From positions 1 through 64,000 of the forward strand of contig QJNS01000136.1 in the NCBI GenBank assembly GCA_004154925.1: a stretch of DNA of 64,000 nt, given 5' to 3'. The notes beneath the pieces are model-generated. The model was not told the origin of the DNA, searched no databases, and saw only the letters and a program-made list of their open reading frames with translations. Positions 49,101 through 60,200 of the stretch are shown here, piece after piece. The stretch comes from Monosporascus cannonballus (lineage: Eukaryota; Ascomycota; Sordariomycetes; Xylariales). Position 1 is the first letter of the stretch, and each line of letters begins with the position of its first letter. The translations under genes and the position numbers were made by a program.

Positions 49101-50677
49101 TTAAGTCACTATCCAGTCTTCGCCTTCGCACGACGCGTCCATCTCATCTACGAAAGCTGCGACGCGGTCCATCAACCACCCAGACATAACGCGTTGCTCC
49201 TCCTTCTCCTCCTTGCCATTGGGGGATGAGATAGGATTCTTTCCCTCTTTACGTTGATGTCGGTGTTCGTGCCCAAGCTTGATAACGTTGGACGTCCTAC
49301 AGCTGTGTCCCTTTAGCGAGAACTGCATGCATTCCGGCTGGCCTTCGCATACGCGACGACAATCTGCGGGGGACCTGATGTTCTCAGCATCGTGCTGCTC
49401 GTCCGTGGACTCGTTATCCCAGTCTTCGATCTCAGTCTGGAGCTTCGGGAGTACAAAATGACGGAAGACGTCGCCGTGGCGCAAGAGTTTGTTTGGATTC
49501 TATTCTCATTTTCGCGGGAATTGTCAGTTAATCAAGCAAAAGAAGAAGAGAGGGAGAAAGAAATAAGAAGCAATTCCGAATGTCGGTGTTGGTCGTGGCA
49601 GTAGTTGAAGAAAAAGGGAGGGGGTTTGGTGTGGGGCCAATGGCTCACTAGCTGACGTACCTCTTTTCTCCATGTCTTTTCGAAACTGTCATATTGCATA
49701 ATGTCAGAGGGTGTAAGATGGTGATAAGAAGTCGCGTGGTAGCACCAAGGTCGGGCAGAGGAGCTCCCAAACGTGGATTTGAAGTTTACGTTGGCGATTA
49801 GGTCGCCTAGAAGGGTAGGCCAAGACCACTTTAGATTCACCCCAGCATCCGCCATAGCCTTGCCGAGGACGCAGTCTCCCGCCCAATGATGCGCCGTGAA
49901 GTTATCGTAAAAGGCTCGGTTCGAAGCATAGTACTCGACAAGCTTCCGCATCGCCGAGTTCGATATGACGATACCGGCGCCCCCGTAAGCGAATACTACG
50001 TCACCTATCTGCATTTGGTGGCCCAGGTAAAGAGGCTGCGAGGAATCTAGTGTCGAGAACCACGCGAGTAAGTTCTTCCAGATGACGAACGTGTCACATT
50101 CCATTAGGACGAACCATCGTGCCTCGGGCCGTTGACGGTACGCCTTTTCTGCCAGTGGGAGGAACTTCCACTTGTCTAGCTTCCAGCCCGGCGTATCACG
50201 ACCGGAGGCCGTGTTCTGAGCCTCGGCCCATGTCGTTAGCTGTTTGGATGAGAAGCCACCTATCCCCTTTTCTCGCAGCTGGCGGTAGTATTCGAAATCC
50301 GGGTGGTTAGCTACGATATCGGGATCCATCTCATCAAGCGCATCAGAGACGTGATGACCAGCAATATCTTCTTCTAAATCAGACCAAATGCCATACTGCC
50401 GGATGCAGGACAATGTAGTCCTAAAGTGGGCAGGAAGTTTCTCAGGCGCCTCGTTCGCACCGGTCTTCATAACGACAAACACATCGTCTAACCCTTCGAG
50501 CCAGTCGCAGGTTGGTTTCATAGCCCCTTTATTCTCCGCCCCCCAGTAATAACCCCCCTGGTTAGGGAGCTCCATAGTATTCGAGATCTTATACAGGTCT
50601 AGACAAATAATGATGAAGAAACAACAGCTCACAAAAGATATAACGCGCTTTTGCGGCCGCGGCAATGTAGAAAGCAT
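49101..50677 (-). CDS. fringe-like (GT31-type) type II membrane glycosyltransferase, two exons
   Basis: Exon 1 is 50677-49661, exon 2 is 49499-49101 (minus strand), 471 aa. The 161-nt intron has a GTACGT donor and an AATAG acceptor, phase 0; the unspliced frame would run into a Pro/Phe/His-rich tail and stop at 49532. A short cytosolic N terminus with basic residues is followed by a signal-anchor helix (residues 12-29), so the catalytic part faces the Golgi/ER lumen. Residues 186-200 (ARWFVLMECDTFVIW) carry the acidic metal/nucleotide-sugar site expected at the DxD position (E193/D195). YGGAGIVIS (231-239) and GDCVLG (267-272) match fringe-type features. The C-terminal exon holds four closely spaced Cys (CRRVCEGQPEC, then SC), like a PAN/apple-type module. 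Likely role: a glycosyl transfer in the secretory pathway; donor and acceptor are not predictable. It is the first intact gene right of the transposon block. Confidence 0.85.
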
Positions 50678-51762
50678 TGCGCGTAATCAGAGGTGGTTTG
50701 CACATATGGCGAAGAATCAGGAATTGAAGTAAATATGAAAAGCTGGGTACTATGGTTGCGTATTTAACTGGGCGGGATTTCGTCAATGGTTCTGGACGTC
50801 TAGAAAAGCAAAAAGGAGATAACGCAAAGGAAAGCTAAAATATTAACCAACTTGAAAGCCCCAGATAAGTCACATGTAATTGAAGGATATGAAGAGTGGG
50901 CATGAATTGCCACCATGATTTCGAACGAGGAAGGGCAGGATGACAGTTTTATTGCCCTTAAAATCCCGGTGGAATGGTAATATACAAGGGCATTGGGCTT
51001 CAGCCAACGGGAGTTGAGATAAAGATATAAAATAACCGGCATTTAGGTTAGCGATCCGGCGAATAAACATCCTTAAAGTTACTCAAATCTGAAGCATTGC
51101 CAAGAGGGTGTACGGTGCACAATACTCCAGCTCCTAACTGGATTTGAAACCCTTTCCCAATAAGGCTAAATTAATTGCTAACCAACAATAATGTAGGCTT
51201 ATCTAATGATTATTGCCTATTTTATAACGTATTTAATAGCGAATAAGTACTAGAGAATACCCCGGTAGGGCTAGTATAGAATATTTCTTACTTATCTTTA
51301 AGCACGTTAGTTAATCTTTTCGAAGTACCTTCAAATTTAACCCAGCCTTCTTATTGACGAGCTTTCTGTAGGTACGCGCCGCCCCCCATTGTTCGGGCCA
51401 AGTCTACTAGGATCCTACCAAATCCTACGTCTCAAGACATCCAACTGCATAATGGCAGCCAATCAGGCTTGGAAACCTTAGCGCTTTCTATCAAATGTTA
51501 CAACCTTACATATTGAAAACGGGGCCTAGAGCAGTGAACAGCGCGTGATTTCCAAATTGCGAATACGACATTCTGAGTCCTAGAGGCGTTCGCCCCGGCA
51601 GGTGTTATGGGAGACAACCCATATTTAGGAGACTTAAGTTTAGGGACCAACGGAAGGGTTGATAATGCCCTCGGAGGTATATGATCCTACAATATGCTCA
51701 GTTAAACCCCTTATCCCTCATCGACGAGACCTACAAATTCTCACCACAAACCCTCGGATTCC
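50678..51762. other. divergent intergenic region
   Basis: Shared upstream region of the minus-strand glycosyltransferase and the plus-strand surface-protein gene. No convincing coding frame; minus-strand frames at 50800-51070 overlap each other without motifs. No clear TATA or tRNA. An AT-rich patch lies at about 51160-51260. Confidence 0.5.
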
Positions 51763-52755
51763 ATGGATCATAGATCATTATATACCCCGTCAGCCATATG
51801 GTTCCAACAACTTCTTCTCCTCGTGCTTCTAGCCCTCGCAGGAAATGCTATCGACTATCAATTCAGTACAAACCCCGGCGAGCCAGCAGAGGTATACAGT
51901 GATAGTAGGTTCACCGTACCGAACGGCAATATGGAGTCATTCTCGGTTGGGACTATGATGAATATCAGCTGGACCACCAACTATGACTCCATAACGCTCT
52001 GGTTGATCACCGGTTGTGATTTCGCCCGCCCTACCCGTAGCCTGGTAACAGGCTACTCAGACACCTTCTTCCAATGGGAGGTTTCGACCGTTTCCACGAA
52101 CTCCTCCCAAGTTTACTTGTTCCGGATCGTAAACGACGAAGGGACCAGCGACGACTTATTAAATGGAGGTTTCGTAAGTGCGACATTCCGGATATTTGGC
52201 GGGCCTTCGTCGGCGGCATCGTCGGTCATCCAGTCCTCTCCAACATCCTCTTTGTCGTCAACAAGTTCAAGACACACCGTCACTTCTACATCCAGTGCCA
52301 TATCTACATCAACAGGTTCGTTATTTGTTGGCAGCTCTCCTAATTCCCATTATTGTCAGCTAACCTTCCGTCAATACGTAACGTCGTCTACTAGCCCTTC
52401 CCCGACTCCACAAGGTGGCTTATCGCAGGGTGGGAAGATCGGCGTCGGAGTAGGCGTCGGAGTTGGTGCTGTAGGCATGATTGATTTTGGTGCTGGCCTG
52501 TACCTCTGGAGAAAATCTCGAAAGGAGTCATCAATACCAGGTCAAGGTAACCATGGACGCCCGGCAGACAGCTACGCTGGAACTCCAAGCGCTCAGCATT
52601 CTGATGCATATAAGGGCGCCAGTGAACACCGCCAACAAGCACAGCATGACTACCATAGTATAATGGCACAAGAACCCCCATCTACCACCGGGGGCTCAAC
52701 AATTTCAGAGATGTATAGCGGGCCGAGGTCTCCGAGGTATCATGAGCTACAGTGA
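51763..52755 (+). CDS. secreted-type single-pass membrane protein with Ser/Thr-rich stalk
   Basis: Single exon, 330 aa, start in context CCATGG. Residues 12-29 form a hydrophobic signal peptide (LLLLVLLALAGNA). Residues 30-147 are a compact ectodomain with beta-strand character (FSVGTMMNISWTTNYDSITLWLI, then QVYLFRIVND), one Cys (85) and N-glycosylation sequons at N67 and N113. A Ser/Thr-rich stalk (148-215) is likely O-mannosylated. A Gly/Val-rich membrane helix follows (about 225-249, GGKIGVGVGVGVG...GAGLYLW) with an Asp at 241 and a basic stop-transfer WRKSRK. The cytosolic tail (251-330) is polar. The layout resembles fungal Wsc/Mid2-like or other cell-surface proteins, but I see no WSC cysteine pattern, so no family is assigned. 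Confidence 0.8.
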   Translation: MDHRSLYTPSAIWFQQLLLLVLLALAGNAIDYQFSTNPGEPAEVYSDSRFTVPNGNMESFSVGTMMNISWTTNYDSITLWLITGCDFARPTRSLVTGYSDTFFQWEVSTVSTNSSQVYLFRIVNDEGTSDDLLNGGFVSATFRIFGGPSSAASSVIQSSPTSSLSSTSSRHTVTSTSSAISTSTGSLFVGSSPNSHYCQLTFRQYVTSSTSPSPTPQGGLSQGGKIGVGVGVGVGAVGMIDFGAGLYLWRKSRKESSIPGQGNHGRPADSYAGTPSAQHSDAYKGASEHRQQAQHDYHSIMAQEPPSTTGGSTISEMYSGPRSPRYHELQ

Positions 52756-53748
52756 TTAGGTGGCAATATAAAACAAAGTAGTAATCTTATCTTCACTATC
52801 AGAGTCTACTGCTACTACTTCTCCCACTACCTGAAATTATCAAGACTAAGGGTTCGAGGCACGGGGTCAGGTGCCATAAGGAGTAATTAAAAGCATAGAT
52901 AGAGAGTATACGCCCCATAATCTTTTTAATTAGATATTGCAACCCTGTTGGTCATGTCCTTTCTTCTTTTCTTATTCGTAACTTGATATTTTGACACTTA
53001 CCCCGGCGTGTTTGGCGTAGGGGGCTATACTAACTATCGCATTGGTAACTTTGACAGGATGCTCTCTGGGAAGATCTGTGTAATATTCAATAAAAGCGGT
53101 TAACTCCTTAGGAACTGGCCAAATAGACGGAGAAGGAAGGCAGATGCAGGAGAAAGAATGAGCGGCATCTCTTCTCACTTAGCAAATGGGAAACTAACAT
53201 AGTGAAAGGGGGCGCGCGGCCATGGAGACTGGCGAATCAATACAAATTCGATTTATTCTACGCGTGCTTGATGCAACTAACCTAACTGACACATTCTTGG
53301 TTGGAGGGTTGTTTTGAGACTGCTGATGTGAGTTATACCTGTAAGTCTAATTGGGTGTAGGTTGTGGGGAGGGGCGCAGCAAGCCACTATATCAGTTCAT
53401 CTCAACTTATTTTAGCTACCTCCAATACACAATACTACGTCCTAATGTCTAGGCACTAGCTCCTGAATTTACCCCTTTTAACCGTTTTTGGTTATAATAC
53501 GTCTTTATTCGTTTTCGTACGAATTTTAATTTTGGTTTTATTTTTTAATGTAATTACTTAAATTATTTCGACGTAAGAATTGCTTTAACGTTAATTAATC
53601 CATCGTTACGTATATTTCTGTAAATTTTAGGAATAAAATTAAAATTGGGGTGTTCTGAGATAGTTTTAATGTTTTCGTAATAACTAGTATTATACGCCAG
53701 TTAGACCATAGGCAATTTTCAGGCTTAATTATTTTATTCCTAATTAAT
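52756..53748. other. intergenic region, AT-rich toward the right
   Basis: No supported gene. A minus-strand frame at 52972-53178 (68 codons) has no motif. From about 53480 the sequence becomes AT-rich and RIP-like (TTTATTC, TTTTCGTACG, AACGTTAAT) up to the LTR at 53749, perhaps an old unrecognised repeat. Confidence 0.5.
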
Positions 53749-54023
53749 TGTGACGGCTAAGGGGTTTAACCAACTATTAAATCTAAGTCGTACGGGTTTA
53801 TGTTGGCAGAAGTATCGTGGGAATCTGAGTAATGGATACAGCATTGTATCACGTCTCGTAATACCAAGGGTGTCTTGGGTAACGAATTGTTATTGCAAGC
53901 TGGTGCTATCTAGACTATGGAAATAACGATCGTATATATCCAACCGGCTCACAGTGAGTTAGTGATCCGGCACGTGACCCGACCCACTTGGTTCTCTTAG
54001 CTGTTTCTGTCGCGACCGTTTCT
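53749..54023 (-). repeat. family B LTR, minus strand, end truncated
   Basis: Starts TGTGACGGCTAAGG and aligns with the B LTRs in reverse: ACCAACTATTAAA, TATGTTGGCAGAAGTATCGTGG, TATTGCAAGCT (53891-53901), TATATATCC. The far part (CACGTGACCCGACCCA...GCGACCGTTTC) matches the solo LTR at 36201 in reverse. The last ~30 bp of the LTR are missing where the next copy begins. GC-balanced, not RIP-degraded. Confidence 0.78.
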
Positions 54024-54098
54024 TGTGACGAGCTAAGGGGTTTAACCAACTATTAAACCTTAGTCGTACGGATTTATGTTGGCAGGAGTATCGTGGGA
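54024..54098 (-). repeat. second, truncated family B LTR fragment
   Basis: TGTGACGAGCTAAGG... repeats the first ~75 bp of the LTR at 53749 almost exactly, through GGCAGGAGTATCGTGGGAATCTG, then stops. Same orientation, so two LTR starts lie head to tail. Confidence 0.78.
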
Positions 54099-54127
54099 AT
54101 CTGTTGCCTCATCGTGATCAGGACCCC

Positions 54128-54272
54128 ATTTTGGAGGTTGTGGCTGCGCCTGCGGCGCAGCAGCCGTAGCCACAGCTATAGCTTTTGATTAAGAAATATC
54201 TGTTAAAGGTCTAATATATCAGCTAAACTCCTTTAAGAATAATACTTATAAAAATAACATAACCTCCAAAAT
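54128..54272. mobile_element. 145-bp MITE-like inverted-repeat element
   Basis: A perfect 12-bp terminal inverted repeat: ATTTTGGAGGTT at 54128-54139 and AACCTCCAAAAT at 54261-54272. Inside the left end is a GC-rich hairpin (GCTGCGCC/GGCGCAGC with a 3-nt loop, about 54143-54161), itself bracketed by TGGCT and AGCCA. The right half is AT-rich. No coding capacity. The size and ends fit a non-autonomous DNA transposon; no clear target-site duplication was seen. Confidence 0.5.
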
Positions 54273-57200
54273 AAAGCCTAATAGCAAATTATAATTTTTT
54301 TCATTTTTTTAATACGTTCCTATATAAATTCGCAAAAATTATTAATATTAACTTTAATAATATATATTATTTATAAAATTTTTAATATTTTAATTTATAT
54401 AATTTAATGTAAAATTAATATTTTTATTTTTTAATATCATAATAATTTTAATTAATATAAAATAAAAATTATTATAATAAAAATAAATTAAAATTCCAAA
54501 TAATATATATTATAATTTTTTACTTTTTTTAAATTAATATAATAATAATATAATTTTGTAAGCCAAAATAATAATATATAAAATTTAAAATTATTTGTAA
54601 TAAATTTTAAAATATATTTTTTTCTTAATTAATTTAATATTGGTAATATATTTAAAAGTTTAAAATAAATACTTTAAATTTTCGAATATTTAATTTTTTA
54701 AAATAAAACGTTTATTTTTATTTAATATTTTTATTAGTTTTTTACCGATATATACGTAATTAACCTATATGCTAACATTATATATATAACCGATAATTTT
54801 ATGAAAACCTTACGTCGTTAATTTATTTGCCTTATATTAAATATTATATATAGCAAGTAAGGCTATATTTTATGGAAAAAATAAATTAATATAATATATA
54901 ATTTAATTTTTCAAAATTTAATATTTTTTTAGTTATTAAAATAAATTTCGGAAAATTTTTAATTATTTAAATTTTTTTAATTATTAATTTAATTATGATT
55001 TAAATTATATTATTAATTAAATTAATAAAAAATAACGAATTTTTATATTAATAATTTTATATTATTTTATTTTAATATCTGTAAATATGAAAAAGTTTAA
55101 TTTAAAAATATTTAATTGTATAATTACCGGATAATATAATTATATTATATTTAATTTTAAATAAATATCGAATATTGTATTTTAAATTATTATACTAAAT
55201 TTTACCTTTAAATAATAATATAATTTAATTGTTATTAATAAAATATATTTATTATTGGAATAAACAAAATTTCCGACTTAAATATATTAATATTTATAAT
55301 TTACGTTTTATTTTCTTTACTTATATATATTAATTTACGTATATAATAATTATTAAAAATATTACAAAAAGAATTACAAAATATAACGGTTTTCGTTAAA
55401 TCGGCGGCTTAATTAAGTATAATTATAAAGCAAAAATCTGGCATTTTAATATTAATTATTTCGAAATTAATAATATTATTTTTATTATATTTAAAAATTA
55501 ATAGTTAAATTAAAAATATTTAAATTTCTTAATAATTAATATATTTAAATTATTAAACATTATTTTTTTAAATTTAACTTAATAATTTATATTTTATTAT
55601 TAATATTATTATTTATATTAATAATAAAGCGAAAATTATAAATATCCGAAATTACTTAATTAAAATTATAATATATTAAAAGGATTTATTAAAATTTATA
55701 CAAGAAATTATTAAGTTTTATAATTTCGAAATGTTTTATAAAACTTAAATTTATATATATAAGAATTTAAAAAAATTAAATAATTTTATTTATATTATTA
55801 TATTTATTATTATTTTTAAATTACGTATAAATATATTAAATATTAATCGAATAATATAATAAAATATATTATAAACTTTTTCGATTATAAATATATAATA
55901 ATCATTTAATTAAACAATTTATAATTATAAATAATTAAATTTAATTAATTATATACAAGTTATATTATTTATATTTTATTAAACATTAGATAAATATAAA
56001 ATTAAATTTTTTAATTTTAAAAAAATAAAATAACAAAAAACCTTTAAGTTTAATAAATTAGAAATCGTATTATTTATAAAAATATAAAAATTGTAATAAA
56101 AAGTGACGTAGCGGATTCAGATAATACAAAAAACGATATGGAATTTATTATAAATAATCTTAATTAAGCTAAAATAATTATTAAATTTTAATTTTAATTT
56201 TCGGTTAATTAAAATATTACATTTAAATTTTCGAAATAAAATGATTTTAATTTATAATATTAAATAGATATAACGCCTTAATTATATGCGTTATTTAACG
56301 GCAAATATATACGTAAAATAATTTTAATATATTTAAAAAAATAATATAATTATGTTAAAATAAAACCGTAATAACTTAATTCTGGTTAAATTTTATTATA
56401 ATATATATATGCTTAATTTCCTTTATATATTTAAATTTTGAAATTCGAAAATATTTATATAAAAATAACTAAAATTTAATTTAGTAAAAACGGTTATTTA
56501 AAAAATAATAAAATCCTAATATAAATAATAAACGAACGAATTATTTTTTATACGGTTATTTCCGTTTAACGATAAAAAAATAAAATAAATATATATTTTT
56601 ATTAAATTTAAACGATTCTTATTTAAGAAATTTTTAAATAAATTAAACGGAATTAAAGGTTTATATTTAATTTAAAATATAATTATAATAATTAAGGTAA
56701 TTCCCGGTTTTAATAAATAATAATATTAAAATATTTTGACAAACCGTTTATTTTTTGCGTTATATATAATATACGAAAAAATTATATTTTCGATTTTATA
56801 AAAAATATAAGTAATTTTTCGTAAGTAACGAAATTCGCTTAATTGGAAATAACGCCGCCATATTTTTATACCGTAAACCGATTTATATAAATTACAGATT
56901 ATTATTATATTATAAATTTAACAATTATTCCAAAAATTTATAAAGCCGTTTTAAGTTACGCCCCCTTTTAATTAAAGCATATTATATATAATTGTTTGGT
57001 TTAAATTAGTAATTAATAATTTAAATAATAAACCGGTATATAATTTATACGTTTTTATAATTTGGGATCGTAATTTCGGTTATGGTAACGTTTATATTTA
57101 TATATATAATTCGTAACGTATTAAATAATTCTGATTAAAAACTTGCTTTATTTTTTTATTTATAAGGTTAACGTAAAACTTATTATTTGTAAATATTTTT

Positions 57201-60200
57201 AATTTTTTAGCCTTATTTTTATTATTATATCCATATTTGCATAATTCGTTTCTTTATATATTGTTACCGGAATCGCCGGCGTCGCCAAAACGTAATAATC
57301 CGTAACCCGATATTATAAATAATATATTAAAAAAATCGAAATAATAATCCTTATCGAAATTAAAAAATTACATATTAAAAATAAACGGTATTTATTAAAT
57401 AATAATATTAATAACTAATTAATGGAAAATCGCGATATTAAAATAAAAAATAAAAAACGAAACTTTGTTAATTTTAATTAAAGCCGATAATAAAAAACGC
57501 GTTCGGTTTCGGTACGGCGTTACGGTCGTAAAACGCGATAATTGTAAATATTTATATAATATTAATTAAAATTATTAATATATTATTTATTTATTAAATT
57601 TATTATTTTTATTAATTTTTAATTTGTTCAAGTTTATATAAAATATTAATTGGTCTTAATTCGTATTAATTATATGCCGTAATAAATATGTAATAAATTC
57701 TTTCAGTTAAACAAATTAATAAAAATTTGGATTATACAATTTAAATTATAATTTATTATAATTATTAATAAATTATTTTTTAATTTATAGCTCTTAATTT
57801 ACGATATCGAAATAAAACTTTTTTAATTTTATTTTTCGGTTTTTTTTCGAACTTATTATATTAATTCTTAAAAAATTTTTTTTTTAAATTTTTAACATAC
57901 CTTAATTCGGATCGAATAATTACGATAAAAATTAATTACATAAATAAATAAATAATGTAAATAATTTTTTGCTAATATTAAAAAAAGTATTTTTTATTAT
58001 TAATATAGTTATTCCGGCGTCCGTTTTTTTAAATATTAATTCGAAATATTTAAAATTCCGGATTTATAATAAATCCTTATTAATTACGTTTTATAATTTT
58101 ATCCTTTTATACTTAAGATTAATATTTATCGATATATAATCTTAATTAATATGTTTCGAAGCCGTCCGTATACATTATTTTTATTTTATTGGAAATTTAG
58201 ATAATTATTTTTTTTTTCGAATTGAGATTTCTTTAATTTCTTTAATCAAAGTTAACGGCCAGAGTTAATTTTTTCCTTTTGCCGCGTTTTTTCTTTGTCG
58301 GCGTAATTAAGTCCCCAGTTAATTCTAAGGATTTCTTTATTTTTTCCCCGGCTAGTTTTAAAAATCCTTTTATATCAAAAATTTATATAAATATAATAAT
58401 AATCGAATATTTTAGGTAACCACCGAAATCCTTAGCATTAATATTAAATATGCCGCAATATTTAAAAATCCAATTTTTATATAAAGTTGTTTATTCGGCA
58501 ATTAATTACGTAAAAATACGGATTTTCTTGGTATTTAATATTATAAATATAACATTTACATAATATATATTATAAAATATATCGCAGTTTTATATTTTCC
58601 TTAATTGGGATTATAAAATTACCATATTTGTAATATTATTAATATTATGTAAATCGTTATAAATTATAAATTCCCGAAACCGGTTAACAGACTAAATTAT
58701 ATAATCTTTTTTAAAAATATGTATAAAGTAAATTTATAATATATAGAATATTTATTTTGCAATTTTAAAAACTTATTATTTAATAATTCATATTTTCTGT
58801 ATAAATAATTTTATTATTATATTTTAATATACAAAAAACGAAAAATATTATATATTACTTAATAATTTTTAGAGACTTTGTAAAAATAAAGTTTAAATAT
58901 TATTAAAATATATAAATAAATTTTTATTAATTCTTTATAAATTATATATATATAATTAAGGTACTGGAATATCTATTTAAATATTATTTCGAAATTATCG
59001 TAAATAAAATATATATTAATATATATAATAATAAATAATTTACGCTTTTTAATATATAATAATAAATTTACCTTATAAGAAACCTTACAATACTGGAATT
59101 GTATTAAATAATTATTTAATTTAAGAAAAATTTATTTTATAAGTTAAGGCAAAATTTGGAAAAATAATATATATAATAGAAAATAAGGTACGGAAAATGG
59201 CGCCGTAATTAATATAATTCGTATTAAAAATTAATTTAACGTTATTACGATCTTTATATATATTTTAATTTTTTGTTAAATTATTATATATTTTCTAAAT
59301 ATACTTACCGTATTTTGCTTTATTAAACGGTAATAATATTATTATAATAATTATATAATATAAAATATATATAAATAAGTAATTATAATTAAAAGATTTA
59401 ATAATATTATAAATTTACTAAGATAAATTCGGCTTAATTAAAATCAAAAATATAAATAAAAAGTATAATATATAATAAATAAAATAAAATTTATGTATTA
59501 AATAATTGCCGAATATATTATTAATATTATTAAGAAATATATAAAAGTTTATAATATAGAAATAAAATTGACGAATAATTATTATGTTATAAAAGTATTT
59601 AAAAATAATATATATAATTAAAATTAAAATTTATATAAATTTCAACAATTATATAATTATAAATATATAAATTATTAAGTTTATATAAATTATTAAATAT
59701 AAATATAAAACCTAATCTTATTTTTTCTTATAATAAAATAATAATATATAAAAAAAACCTAATACCTATATATAAATTATACAAAACTTATATTTTATTA
59801 CAAATTTATTAATATAATTTATTAAATTATTTTAATTAAATATATATTAAATATAATTATTATAATTATTTGATATATAATTTATATGATTTATTTAATT
59901 ATAATTTCTTATAACTTTAAAGACTTATTATTTCTTAATATATAAAATTACGTTATTTATAATATAATAATTATTAATTAATTCATTTTATATTTAATAT
60001 TTAAAATCTATATTATAATATATATCTTTATATATTTTACGATATAATAAAAGGTGGATAAATTTTTTGCCGATATAATAAAAGTAAGTTTTATTATAAT
60101 TTCAGATAATATATCTTAAATAAATTCAAAACACCTTATTTATCTAATTAAAGAAATTAAATTCGCTAATAATATCTCTAAAAAATAACTTATTCTTAAA

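Noticed and set aside
51108..51185. tRNA-like stretch with a T-arm-like GGATTTGAAACCC
   Set aside because: No acceptor stem pairing or anticodon arm could be built around it.
52316..52394. Possible intron in the surface-protein gene (GTTCGT donor, GCTAAC branch)
   Set aside because: Every plausible acceptor (52359, 52394) shifts the frame and loses the membrane helix; the unspliced frame keeps signal peptide, helix and tail.
52972..53178. 68-codon minus-strand frame
   Set aside because: No motif or family resemblance, and no nearby exon to join.
60067..60120. FADI-like stretch resembling a LINE reverse transcriptase box
   Set aside because: Only one of the two required Asp residues, and no other LINE motif in the neighbourhood.
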